DNA of 46,405 bases from Prochlorothrix hollandica PCC 9006 = CALU 1027. Its GTDB lineage: Bacteria > Cyanobacteriota > Cyanobacteriia > Prochlorotrichales > Prochlorotrichaceae. The notes beneath the pieces are model-generated. The model was given only the letters and a program-made list of their open reading frames with translations. It did not search any database and had not been told where the DNA came from. The DNA lies in contig NZ_KB235941.1 of NCBI RefSeq assembly GCF_000332315.1, forward strand, positions 1,016,459 through 1,062,863. Reading direction: 5' to 3'. This document shows positions 34,701 to 42,602 of this stretch, in pieces. The position numbers were made by a program, and so were the translations under genes. Within the stretch, counting starts at the first letter, position 1; every line of letters starts with the position of its first letter.

Positions 34701-34898
34701 CTCAAAGGTTTCCCCCGGCTCTCCGGCGTTGGGTGCCTGGGCACGGCGATCGCGGCCCACCGGATCCGCCCCCAACCCTAACCGGGGAGCGGTCACAGCC
34801 TGAGGATCCAGCGTCCCGGCAGCAAGGACCGGCGGAGCGATCGCCCCTCCAAGGCTCCAAGACAGGACAACGGGAATCAAACTCCAAGAATAGGCCAT
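31701..34898 (-). CDS. Exported PPC-TPR-CHAT protein (caspase-like peptidase family)
   Basis: The 1065-residue protein starts with a signal peptide (cleavage probably after VLAA near residue 27). A PPC-type beta-sandwich follows (about 60-160, with FEGSLSADSPTLGSGNYYAVHSI and YLLVLNGAGETLVEDDDSGG). Tetratricopeptide repeats of the LGPNHPTLATSLNNLAALAKAQGNY type fill about 205-545, and a coiled segment comes next. The C-terminal CHAT domain has the His-Cys dyad: His905 in LATHGFF and Cys968 in LSACETGLG. CHAT proteins are caspase relatives; the dyad suggests an active protease. The TPR region probably binds partners. A five-residue repeat (HFDLP, about 805-820) interrupts the CHAT domain. The substrate is unknown; it stands alone. 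Confidence 0.92.
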   Translation of the reverse strand: MAYSWSLIPVVLSWSLGGAIAPPVLAAGTLDPQAVTAPRLGLGADPVGRDRRAQAPNAGEPGETFEGSLSADSPTLGSGNYYAVHSIQGTEGETLRLTLESEEFDAYLLVLNGAGETLVEDDDSGGGSQAQIVVQWPESGSYRVLVTSYKPGQTGTYRLGWQQATALEADTLTLQNQLTDAETLSGLGQSAAALAMVDQVVTRLPPIAPHLSPLVLGQLLNRGADLYRQQGEIDRSLALYQQALETLEAALGADAFALVESLNGLALVYRSQGQYLEAEKFYGRAIRLYEQRDASQGNGEPSTNLGIVLDNLANIYRVQGNYGDAEPLARRAFAIFEANLGPNHPTLATSLNNLAALAKAQGNYGEASRNLEQALAIAEANLGADHPNLAIILSNLGAVYDDRGLYDQAEPYYQRSLALLEANFSPGHPSILISLNNLSRLEYNRGNYGVSENLYDRVITATRASLGDHHPDLAIYLKNSADTHLAQGHYGAALAALGETLALEEQSLGVNLAGLGEQQRRDYLNTLNTTLDPLLTLHLQHLPQDATAATLALTAILQRKGRVLDAASLSLQRLRQNLTADDRQRFDRLNATRTQLANLINQGVGDQDPETYQRQIRTLENELERQEKELAQRSTAFQQTIQPITVEAVRQGLPQDAALIEFFRYHPVDATAAAGARLGDARYAAYVLRPGGEVVGVDLGDANTIDRRLQIFRRFLRDPSQPIAPIKALGQRFYQQLITPLLPYGGEASHWLISPDSQLNLLSFATLVDEQGDYLLQNRDITYLSSGRDLLRFDLSHFDLPHFDLPHRNSQESPARPQAAAIIANPDYDLNADLPLAPSLEPDPAPSTRSAAMAATPWSPLPGTAEEAAVLQTLLPQAQVFSEAQATEFQVKTLANPQILHLATHGFFLPMDSDGDENPLLRSGLILAGANQRLGNPESSGGEDGILTALEVSGLDLQNTEMVVLSACETGLGDVTDGEGVYGLRRAFTLTGAASQVMTLWSVPDRETLTLMAAYYQGLVVDHHSRATALRQIQQQMLANPATAHPFYWAAFILSGQWTPLVTDP

Positions 34899-34964
34899 AG
34901 CAATCAGGGATTAACAAGTTTACGGGTCAAAAGTTCGTAGGAAAGACTTTAGCCCTTATCCTAG

Positions 34965-35358
34965 GTCCCTTGTTGGGTTTCGTGCCTCTACCCAACCTAC
35001 GATCGGCAAAACCCAAAAGGTAGGTTGGGTTGAGCTTGCGACCCGTCTCAGTTTAAGCCCAAGATTCAGGAGGCGAAACCCAACACAGGGATCCACAGGT
35101 TGCCCGTTGGGTTTCGTTCCTCTACCCAACCTACGATCGACGATCGGTCTTCGTTCGTAGTAAGGACTTCAGTCCTTTTCCGTAGGTTGGGTAGAGCTTG
35201 GAACCATTTTAGGTTTGTTGTCACAACCTTCCAGGGCGAAACCCAACAGCCAGTTTTGTTAGGTCTCTTGTTGGGTTTCGCAAGGCTCTACCCAACCTAC
35301 GATCGACGATCGCAGATCGGTCTTCGTTCGGAGTCAGGACTTCAGTCCTTTGGCTGGT
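34965..35358. repeat. Array of GTTGGGTTTCG/CCCAACCTAC repeats
   Basis: The whole 460-base gap is made of dispersed repeats. At least four copies of GTTGGGTTTCG or its complement alternate with CTACCCAACCTACGATC in opposite orientations. Near-copies of GTAAGGACTTCAGTCCTT (about 35159-35179 and 35332-35350) form small palindromes. This repeat class is common in cyanobacterial spacers and can form long hairpins. No gene is visible. Confidence 0.85.
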
Positions 35359-35359
35359 A

Positions 35360-36883
35360 TTAGCCTTGATTGTCAATATTGCCGTCTTTTTCCAGAATTA
35401 ACCCCTCATTACCTAGGATTTCCTGGTGCAGAGTGTCCGTCACGGGATTTTCCGTCGCTAAACCCACTTCACTATCCCGAAAACGGATCTGGATATAGTG
35501 CAAGCGAGGACCATCCGTAGAGATCACCGTTAACTCCACCCCGTCATAGATAATCGTTTCTCCCTGAATGGGGATTTTTTGCAATTGGAAAATCAGGAAC
35601 CCCCCCAGGGTGTTGTAGTCTTCCGACAGAGGCAAACTGAGATTTAAGCGGTGGTTGATCTCCTCCAAATCTTGCTGGGCCTGCACCAGAAAAGTTTGCT
35701 GATCCAAGCGGCGGATTTTCAGATTCTGTTCGGCGGCGGAATCTAAGCTGGAACCAATGATTTCCTCCACGAGATCCTTGAGGGTGGTCAGGCCAGCAGT
35801 GCCTCCGTATTCATCCACCACAATCACCATGGATTGCCGCGATCGCTTCATCAGCGGCAACAGCTCACTGAGGGGGGTGCCTTCCTGGACAAAACGGGCC
35901 GGATGAATCCAAGGCTGGATGGCAATGTCTGCCGGTAGGCTACCCGCTGCCCAGGGTTCCGCCAGTTCCTTGAATTGGAGAATTCCCCGAATATCATCCA
36001 AGGATTCCCCAATGACGGGATAGCGGGAATGGCCCGACTGCGCCACCTCCAGCAACACATCATGGAGGGTGGCCGATCGCGGAATGCCCACAATTTGAGT
36101 GCGAGGGACCATCACATCCCCCACAATCACATCCCCAAACTCAAAAATATTTTGCAGCAGTTGCCGCTCTTCCTCCTCCAGGCCAATGGATTCACTGGCG
36201 GTACTGATGATTAATTGCAGTTCTTCGGGGGTGACTTGGTTATACCAGTTCTGGCCCCCATAACTAAGACCAAACAGACTGAGAAACAGGTGGGTGGATT
36301 GGTTGAGAATCCAGATAAAGGGGTTAAAGATTTGGGCAATGACGACGCTGGGTTTCCCCAACAGCCGCGCCAGTTGCTCTGGATAGATCAAGGCGATCGC
36401 CTTGGGGCACAGTTCCCCCAGCACAATTTGGAGATAGGCCAGGAGGCAGAAGGCCAGGGGAATGGCGACGGAATGGGAAAGGGTGTTGCGCAGTTCGGAC
36501 CCCAGGGGCAAACCCTGAAAAACACCGGCCAAAATGTAGGCTAACGTGCCTTCCCCGATCCAACCCAGGGCAAGGCTAGACAGGGTAATCCCCAGTTGGG
36601 TCGTGGAGAGGAGGCGATCGAGGCTGTGCTGGAGGCGCTGGACAATGCGGGCCGGATCATCCCCTTCGATGACCAATTGGCGAATGCGCGATCGACGCAC
36701 AGAGACAATGGAAAACTCCGCCGTCACAAAGAAACCATTGATGACAATCAAGCCCAGAATGGCCAGCAGTCGGGGCATGGCCGTCGCAACGGTAAGGGGC
36801 ACTTCTGTGAAGTCAAACGCCAGCAATGTTAGGTACACCTGTGGATTAAAACCAATGGATAAGGATGGAATTTGGACTATCAC
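35360..36883 (-). CDS. CNNM/CorC (HlyC/CorC) family membrane protein
   Basis: The 507-residue product has an N-terminal DUF21/CNNM transmembrane domain (about residues 37-215, with NGFFVTAEFSIVSVRRSRI and TTQLGITLSSLALGWIGE). A CBS-domain pair follows (about 235-360, with DVMVPRTQIVGIP and VIVVDEYGGTAGLTTLKDLVEEI), then a C-terminal CorC_HlyC domain (about 385-485). Such proteins are associated with magnesium efflux or, historically, with hemolysins. The start at 36883 is a GTG; the ATG at 36778 (MPRLLAILGL) fits the family start better and may be the real one. It stands alone, divergent from nothing obvious. Confidence 0.9.
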   Translation of the reverse strand: MIVQIPSLSIGFNPQVYLTLLAFDFTEVPLTVATAMPRLLAILGLIVINGFFVTAEFSIVSVRRSRIRQLVIEGDDPARIVQRLQHSLDRLLSTTQLGITLSSLALGWIGEGTLAYILAGVFQGLPLGSELRNTLSHSVAIPLAFCLLAYLQIVLGELCPKAIALIYPEQLARLLGKPSVVIAQIFNPFIWILNQSTHLFLSLFGLSYGGQNWYNQVTPEELQLIISTASESIGLEEEERQLLQNIFEFGDVIVGDVMVPRTQIVGIPRSATLHDVLLEVAQSGHSRYPVIGESLDDIRGILQFKELAEPWAAGSLPADIAIQPWIHPARFVQEGTPLSELLPLMKRSRQSMVIVVDEYGGTAGLTTLKDLVEEIIGSSLDSAAEQNLKIRRLDQQTFLVQAQQDLEEINHRLNLSLPLSEDYNTLGGFLIFQLQKIPIQGETIIYDGVELTVISTDGPRLHYIQIRFRDSEVGLATENPVTDTLHQEILGNEGLILEKDGNIDNQG

Positions 36884-37008
36884 CGTGAGGCAAAAGATTC
36901 TACATTGGGCGGGGGAATCCCGGCCCTACCAGATTGTGGTCGATGGAGGGGTGAGGTTTCCTGACCCTGCCGGGGGTGGGGGGGTCTGGCAGGTTTTATC
37001 AGTCCCTT

Positions 37009-37085
37009 AGAACCCACCCCCAGAACCCACCTTCAGAACCCACCCCCAGAACCCACCCCCAGAACCCACCCCCAGAACCCAATCT
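37009..37085. repeat. 13-bp tandem repeat
   Basis: Six units of AGAACCCACCCCC lie between the CNNM-family gene and the rhodanese gene. Confidence 0.9.
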
Positions 37086-37128
37086 CCCGTTACTCTTGTT
37101 CCGCCTGCGACGGAAACCCGCCGCTGGC

Positions 37129-37494
37129 CTAATACCGGGGCAGACTGGGATCCACCACCACCGCATAGGCATCAATGCCCCCCACCAGGTTTTTAACATC
37201 GGTGAACCCCTGGGACAGCAGCCACTGACACATTTGGGCAGAGCGTCCCCCATGGTGGCACATGACGATGGTTTCCTGGTGGGGATCCAAGCGATCGCCG
37301 ATGGTGCCCATCCACTGCTCAGCTTGGCTGAGGGGCAAAACCGTAAAGCCGGGAAGACTGACCAGGGCCACTTCCCCCGGTTCCCGCACATCAATCAATT
37401 GGGGGGTGGGGGAGTCTGGGGTTTGGGCCAAGGTCTCAAGGCGATCGCCCAGGGCTTCAACACTAATACGGGGAATATCCTGCCAGGAATGCAT
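37129..37494 (-). CDS. Rhodanese-like sulfurtransferase domain protein
   Basis: The 121-residue protein is a single rhodanese domain. The active-site loop is CHHGGRS with Cys79 in VMCHHGGRSAQM, and the flanking family motifs LIDVREPGEV and GFTDVKNLVGGIDAYA are present. The cysteine would carry a persulfide. Short stand-alone rhodaneses serve in sulfur transfer or detoxification; the partner is unknown. It begins at an ATG and has the full usual length. Confidence 0.93.
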   Translation of the reverse strand: MHSWQDIPRISVEALGDRLETLAQTPDSPTPQLIDVREPGEVALVSLPGFTVLPLSQAEQWMGTIGDRLDPHQETIVMCHHGGRSAQMCQWLLSQGFTDVKNLVGGIDAYAVVVDPSLPRY

Positions 37495-37666
37495 GGTTTA
37501 AGGGGTACTGCAAGGGATTGGGACGCAGCCTTGGGGGGCTGATGAACGGCTCTGGCTCCAGGGAAAAAAACCACTGGATTCCTAGTCCGGTTCAGGAGAT
37601 GAGTCGATTTCCTAGGATTTTAACTGGTTGCTTAGATTTTTCATACCCGTTAAGGGCCGATCGGGT

Positions 37667-37766
37667 ATCAACTTCAGCCGGGACAGTGGGGCGCGGATCG
37701 CACTGTCCTGTTAATGCGGATCGCACTGTTCTGTTAATCTTGTCCCGCGTTCAGCGGTAAGCCTGG
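37667..37766 (+). repeat. Dispersed palindromic repeat, family D, copy 3, and leader repeats of dnaX
   Basis: ATCAACTTCAGCCGGGACAGTGGGG through GTTCAGCGGTAAGCC matches the copy at 22334, with an internal duplication of GCGGATCGCACTGT.CTGTTAAT. The rest of the 457-base gap before dnaX has a further tandem set at 37797-37866: TTGGCCCACAG three times, then TTGTCTCACA-type units. Confidence 0.85.
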
Positions 37767-37951
37767 ACGATCGCCCTAGAAAAGGATCGGGGTACCTTGG
37801 CCCACAGTTGGCCCACAGTTGGCCCACAGTTGTCTCAAATTTGTCTCACATTTGTCTCACATTTATCCCGCAGGGGGAAGGTCTAGCCTCTAAGATTAAA
37901 GTACCCTGCCATCCCTGGCACCCCTCCCCCTTCTGGTCACGATTCTGCGCC

Positions 37952-40255
37952 ATGGCCTACGAACCACTGCATCACAAATATCGGCCCCAGATGTTCCAGG
38001 ATTTGGTGGGCCAAACGGCGATCGCCACCACCCTCACCCATGCCCTCCAGCAACAACGCATCGCCCCCGCCTATCTGTTCACGGGACCACGAGGCACCGG
38101 TAAAACCTCCAGCGCCCGTATCTTAGCCAAGTCCTTAAACTGCATTCAGGTCGATCGCCCCACCGCCACCCCCTGCGGCCAATGTGAAGTCTGCCACGGC
38201 ATCATTCGAGGCACCGCCTTGGATGTCATTGAAATTGACGCGGCTAGCAATACAGGCGTAGATAACATTCGAGAACTCATTGAAAAATCCCAATTTGCGC
38301 CGGTTCAATGTCGCTATAAAGTCTATGTGATCGATGAATGTCACATGCTGAGTACCGCCGCCTTTAATGCCCTCCTCAAGACCCTAGAAGAACCCCCCGA
38401 TCGCGTTGTTTTCGTCCTGGCCACCACCGATCCCCAGCGGGTGCTGCCCACCATTATTTCCCGCTGTCAGCGCTTCGATTTTCGACGGATTCCCCTGGAA
38501 CCCATGATCCAGCATCTGCAATACATTGCCCGCCAGGAAAACATCACCATCACAGACCCTGCCGTGACCCTCGTGGCCCAGATCGCCCAAGGGGGCTTGC
38601 GGGATGCGGAGAGCCTGCTGGATCAACTGAGTTTATTGCCCCCCCCCATCACCCCAGAAGCCGTCTGGGATCTGGTGGGAGCCGTGCCAGAGCGGGATCT
38701 CCTGGCCCTAACCCAGGCCATCGCCAGCCAACAACCCGAAACCATCCTTGATGTGGCCCGCCAGTTAATGAACCGGGGCCGGGAACCGCTGATTGTGCTG
38801 CAAAATCTAGCCAGTTTTTACCGGGATTTACTAATTGCGAAAACGGCTCCCCAACGGCCCGATCTGGTGGCGATTACGACGGAAACGTGGCAACAGATGT
38901 GCAGTTTCACCCAGGGAATTAATTTAGATATTATTTTGCGGGGACAGCAGCATTTACGCAGCAGTGAGGTGCAACTTAAAAATACAACCCAGCCTCGGCT
39001 GTGGTTAGAAGTGACCCTCATGGGGTTGCTGCCCAGCACCTTAGGGGCTGCCGCCTCGATCGCTGCCGTTTCCGCCCCCCCCATAGCCCTCGGAACCGTA
39101 CCCCCCGCCGTACCCCCGGTAGTTCCCCCCGCTCCCAGCCCCGCAGCCATGGGTCAGGCTATGGACCCAGCCATGGCGACTTACCCAATGGTTCCAGCGG
39201 CTCCGGCGGCTCCTCCCCAAAGTCCAGGGATCGCCCCAACCCCGCTCCCAGCCCCAGAGCCAGGAACTGCTACCACCGCCGAAGCCACTCCCGACCTCGG
39301 CCAACTCTGGCAACGGATCATGAACCGCTTGGAATCTAAAAGCACCAAAGCCTTGCTGGAACAGCATGTGCATTTAGTCTCGTTCCAGGGTTCCAGGGCC
39401 ATGATTTCCAGCCCCCCAGGACTCAAGGAAATCGTCCACAGCCGCCTGGATCTGATTCAACAAGCCTTTAGCCAAGTGGTGGGCCGATCGGTGGCCATTC
39501 AAGTGGAAACCTTGGCCAAGGCCAGCCCGCCCCCCGGAGTGGTAACCGTTCCTCCGAACCCAGTTTCCCCGCCATCTCCACCGTCCTATGGTTCTCCTGC
39601 CCCACCATCCCCGGTTTCTGCGGCTTATACGGCGGCTCAGTCCGCTGGATCGGCCCATGCGCCCGGAGTAGCCCCCAGTCCGCCCTTACCGACCACACCG
39701 CCAGCCCCGACCCCTGGGACGGCGATCGCCCCCGCTTCCCAGGCTCACGCTCCAGGAACCCCACCGTCCATCGCTCCGGCTCCGGTGGCTCCGGCTCCGG
39801 TGGCTCCGGCTCCTATAGCGTCCGATGCCATAACTACCGGTACTATGGCATCTGGTGCAGTGGCTTCCGGTCCAGTGGCATCTGGTGCAGTGGCTTCCGG
39901 TGCAACCCCAGCAGCCCCTAAGGGTAAGGCTCCCCCAGATCTGCCAACCATACCAACCCCTAGTGCTGGGGTTACCTCCCCGACCGCTGCCCCGAACCCA
40001 ACCACAACTCTCCCAAACCCAGCAACCCCACCCGCTCCGCCGTCTCCAACTCCTACCCCGCTGCCCATAACCCATCCCGCTCCGTCCACCCTGGCAACCG
40101 TGTGGAGTGAAGATGAGGTGGTGGAAATAGCCAAACAGTTCGCCGAGTTTTTTCGTGGAGAAAGGGTGCAGGAAAATCAATTGGAGGAAGAAGCCGTTGA
40201 TCTGGACTATTGGAACCAGTCTCCAGGCGATGATGATGACGATATTCCCTTTTAA
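37952..40255 (+). CDS. dnaX: DNA polymerase III subunit gamma/tau
   Basis: From the ATG at 37952 (MAYEPLHHKYRPQ) the protein has 767 residues. It is the clamp-loader ATPase: Walker A GPRGTGKTS (about 45-53), zinc ligands Cys64, 75, 78 and 81, Walker B VIDECHML and the SRC motif ISRCQRFDF. Domain III follows. A long Pro/Ala-rich linker contains tandem repeats (APAPVAPAPV, ASGAVASGPVASGAVASG), surrounding a short conserved domain (about 440-520). The C-terminal end is DDDDDIPF, like the tip of single-stranded DNA-binding protein. There is no intein, unlike Synechocystis DnaX. An upstream frame would add 48 residues running through repeats, and is rejected. Confidence 0.95.
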   Translation: MAYEPLHHKYRPQMFQDLVGQTAIATTLTHALQQQRIAPAYLFTGPRGTGKTSSARILAKSLNCIQVDRPTATPCGQCEVCHGIIRGTALDVIEIDAASNTGVDNIRELIEKSQFAPVQCRYKVYVIDECHMLSTAAFNALLKTLEEPPDRVVFVLATTDPQRVLPTIISRCQRFDFRRIPLEPMIQHLQYIARQENITITDPAVTLVAQIAQGGLRDAESLLDQLSLLPPPITPEAVWDLVGAVPERDLLALTQAIASQQPETILDVARQLMNRGREPLIVLQNLASFYRDLLIAKTAPQRPDLVAITTETWQQMCSFTQGINLDIILRGQQHLRSSEVQLKNTTQPRLWLEVTLMGLLPSTLGAAASIAAVSAPPIALGTVPPAVPPVVPPAPSPAAMGQAMDPAMATYPMVPAAPAAPPQSPGIAPTPLPAPEPGTATTAEATPDLGQLWQRIMNRLESKSTKALLEQHVHLVSFQGSRAMISSPPGLKEIVHSRLDLIQQAFSQVVGRSVAIQVETLAKASPPPGVVTVPPNPVSPPSPPSYGSPAPPSPVSAAYTAAQSAGSAHAPGVAPSPPLPTTPPAPTPGTAIAPASQAHAPGTPPSIAPAPVAPAPVAPAPIASDAITTGTMASGAVASGPVASGAVASGATPAAPKGKAPPDLPTIPTPSAGVTSPTAAPNPTTTLPNPATPPAPPSPTPTPLPITHPAPSTLATVWSEDEVVEIAKQFAEFFRGERVQENQLEEEAVDLDYWNQSPGDDDDDIPF

Positions 40256-40289
40256 AGCGAAATACAGCGATGGCTAGCAACTGAAGGCA

Positions 40290-40348
40290 AAAAAATGGGG
40301 CGCGGAGTACCCTACTTTCCCCTTAATCGTATCTCGCTTTCAGTGCAA
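40290..40348 (+). repeat. Dispersed palindromic repeat, family D, decayed copy 4
   Basis: ATGGGGCGCGGAGTACCCTA and TTAATCGTATCTCGCTTTCAG resemble the second half of copy 1 at 7910. The hairpin core is lost. The remainder of the 318-base gap to 40573 shows nothing I can identify. Confidence 0.55.
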
Positions 40349-40573
40349 ACCCCAGGGATTTTCACAACATGATGGACAATAAGATCCTACCCCTAACTCC
40401 GGTGGGGGCAATACTGGTCCTAAAGGACACCTCTAGGGTTTTAGAACCTCCTCTCCTAACCTTGAGATGCACCCAGCCGCAACCAGACCAAAAAGTGCCA
40501 TAACTGAATAGTTTTAGCCCTTTTTCACCTAGTCCTAGCTAGCGATCGATCAAATTGCACTACAGAACTTGCC

Positions 40574-40792
40574 ATGGCTAGAAAAATTCCCCTTTATCTA
40601 ATCCTGAACCTACAGATTTTAATTCAACTTTTAATTCAACTTTTAATTCAACTCTTGGCAACTGTCGAATTAGTGGATTATTTATCTTATCGTAATGGTC
40701 AGCAGGCTGTTAAAAACTTAGCCGTTCAACCCATAAATTCCAGCGCCAAGCGAGCTGATTCATTGCCTGGTTTAGATATACAGCACTCCTAA
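40574..40792 (+). pseudogene. Sensor histidine kinase, N-terminal remnant
   Basis: The frame opens MARKIPLYLILNLQIL, continues with a hydrophobic repeat of four residues (LIQL three times, from a 12-bp tandem repeat) and then LATVELVDYLSYRNGQQAVKNLA. This matches, by memory, the first membrane helix and start of the sensor region of large cyanobacterial hybrid kinases. It ends inside a MITE at 40779-40881. The periplasmic sensor, PAS, kinase and ATPase parts that should follow are absent, so it is a broken gene end. Confidence 0.65.
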
Positions 40793-40881
40793 ATCAGTTG
40801 TAAGGATCTCGATAGCTGAAACCCTTGATGTGGTGTGCCCCCTCCGGGGGCACACCACACGACCCATTTAGGACTGCTGTA
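40779..40881 (-). repeat. 103-bp MITE, family B, inverted copy at a kinase breakpoint
   Basis: It has the same length and ends as copies at 15454 and 42323, in the opposite orientation, with TA at both borders. The central palindrome is GTGGTGTGCCCC..GGGGCACACCAC. The left border falls in the kinase N-terminal remnant, and the right border is followed directly by receiver-domain codons (VTFNLIFINSQ). Confidence 0.9.
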
Positions 40882-42321
40882 ACGTTTAATTTAATTTTTA
40901 TTAATTCCCAAGGATTAGAGTTAGCTAAAACCATACTTTATCATTGTATCCAAAAAAGTTTAGAATACCAGTCTATTCCCTTAGTTCTCATGACTAAAAT
41001 TTATGATTTACAAAGCTCTCAACTCCTAATGAATCATCGCTTTTGGAGTTATATTACCAAGCCTATTATTGTAGCCAATTTGGTCAAGATTATCAAGGAC
41101 ATTACCACAGGCATTATCAAACCTCCAGGACTCTCAACCTTAGCCTCGATCGTAGTAGCACCGCCACCCATACCCTCACCCCAAGCTGTAAGTCTATCCC
41201 TAGATCCTGACCTAGATGCTGCCTTAGATGCAGCCCTCGATACAGCCTGTCAGGGTATACTGACCCTAGACTGTGATGATTTATCAAAACCCTCACCGAT
41301 TCCAGTCACCGTAGCGCAAGGAGGGAAACCCTTAAGCCCGTTTAGCTCACTGAGTTCTCAGCATTTCAATTCTCAAATCCGTTTATTAGTTGTAGATGAT
41401 CACGCTATTAACCAAAAGGTAGCTCAAGGTTTATTACAACAACTTGGATTAAAATCAGAGATAGTGAGTGATGGTCAAGAAGCCATAGAAACCCTGAAAG
41501 GGGCACCCCTAGACAATCCCTATACCTTGGTTTTTATGGATTGCCAAATGCCAGAGATGGATGGCTACGAAACAACCCGTCAGATTCGTCAAGGTGTGGC
41601 CGGTGCCACTAACCAGAACATTCCTATTATTGCCATGACTGCTAATGCAATGGAGGGCGATCGCGAAAAATGTTTGGCGGCAGGGATGAGTGACTACATC
41701 AGTAAACCCCTCAACCCCCAACTTCTGGACGTAATTTTAAGACAATGGTTAGATCTAGAGCAGGATTCTGGATCAGATAGTTCCCGTCAGGATATAACCG
41801 CAGATGGGGATAGGGCTAAAACCCTAGAACGATCGACACCTCAAAATACCAAACAGGCTATGATCATGGAAACCAAGACTAGTGAAATGAAAACTAGTGA
41901 AATGAAAACTAGTGAGACCAGCACCAGTATAGAGGACAGCAACGATCGCGCCCAAGGCAACAACCCAGAGAAAATTCCCATCTTCGATCCAACAGTATTC
42001 CTACAGAACTGTGGCAACGATCGAGCCTTAACTGCCCAAGTAGGCCGATTCTTTTTAGAGGACATTCTAGAAGAAATCGACAGTCTCAAGCAATATTTAA
42101 GGGCTGAAGAGTCCTACAGCTTAGTCTGTAAAGCCCATGGCATTAAGGGCTTAGCAGCCCATGTGGGTGGGAAGGCATTAAGAACCATTGCCCTTAAGCT
42201 AGAAGAAGCTGCCATAGCAGAAGACCTCACCATGGCTCAAACCTATATCCCGGCCCTAGAATACGAATGCTCTCAATTACAAATTGCCCTAAAACAATGG
42301 TTATCTACCCTAAACGCTTGA
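40828..42321 (+). pseudogene. Hybrid kinase 3' remnant: partial receiver, receiver and Hpt domains
   Basis: The frame reads 497 residues from an ATG inside the MITE; a TTG one codon earlier also exists. Residues 1-18 are MITE-encoded. Then comes the C-terminal two-thirds of a receiver domain whose phospho-acceptor Asp is replaced by Asn (FNLIFINSQ). A complete receiver follows (RLLVVDDHAINQKVAQ, phospho-Asp239 in VFMDCQM, SKPL). The C-terminal Hpt domain has His438 in KAHGIKGLAAH. A KTSEM repeat lies in the last linker. Receiver plus Hpt parts are intact and could still take part in a phosphorelay if expressed, but there is no ribosome site at the start. Its stop codon is one base from the next MITE. 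Confidence 0.7.
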
Positions 42322-42322
42322 T

Positions 42323-42425
42323 TATAGCAGTCCGAGATGGGTTGTATGGTTCGCGCCCGGAGGGCACGAACCACGTCAGGGGTTTCAGCGATCGAGATCC
42401 TTACAACTGATTTAGGGTTGCTGTA
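42323..42425 (+). repeat. 103-bp MITE, family B, one base after the receiver-Hpt stop codon
   Basis: It starts TATAGCAGTCC and ends GGTTGCTGTA, with a central imperfect palindrome. It is inverted with respect to the copy at 40779-40881, so the receiver-Hpt fragment is bracketed by inverted repeats. The 177 bases that follow up to the hybrid kinase gene show no other feature. Confidence 0.88.
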
Positions 42426-42602
42426 GCTCTAGGAGATGTTTTAAGCTAGTAGCATCTCTCTTGTTACCCTGAGTCAAGAGGAAACGTCAAGATAGTGATC
42501 AGCCTAAGGTCATGACCTGGGAAACATTAGATTTGATGCTCTACCGATCGCCGCTACTATCTTACCTCAGATCACCTCGATCGCAACCGCCAGAATAGAC
42601 CT

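Noticed and set aside
37808-37951. N-terminal extension of DnaX
   Set aside because: The 48 extra codons include leader repeats; the family start MAYEPLHHKYRP begins at 37952.
37952-40255. Intein in DnaX, as known in Synechocystis
   Set aside because: The ATPase motifs run without interruption and no splicing-domain motifs are visible.
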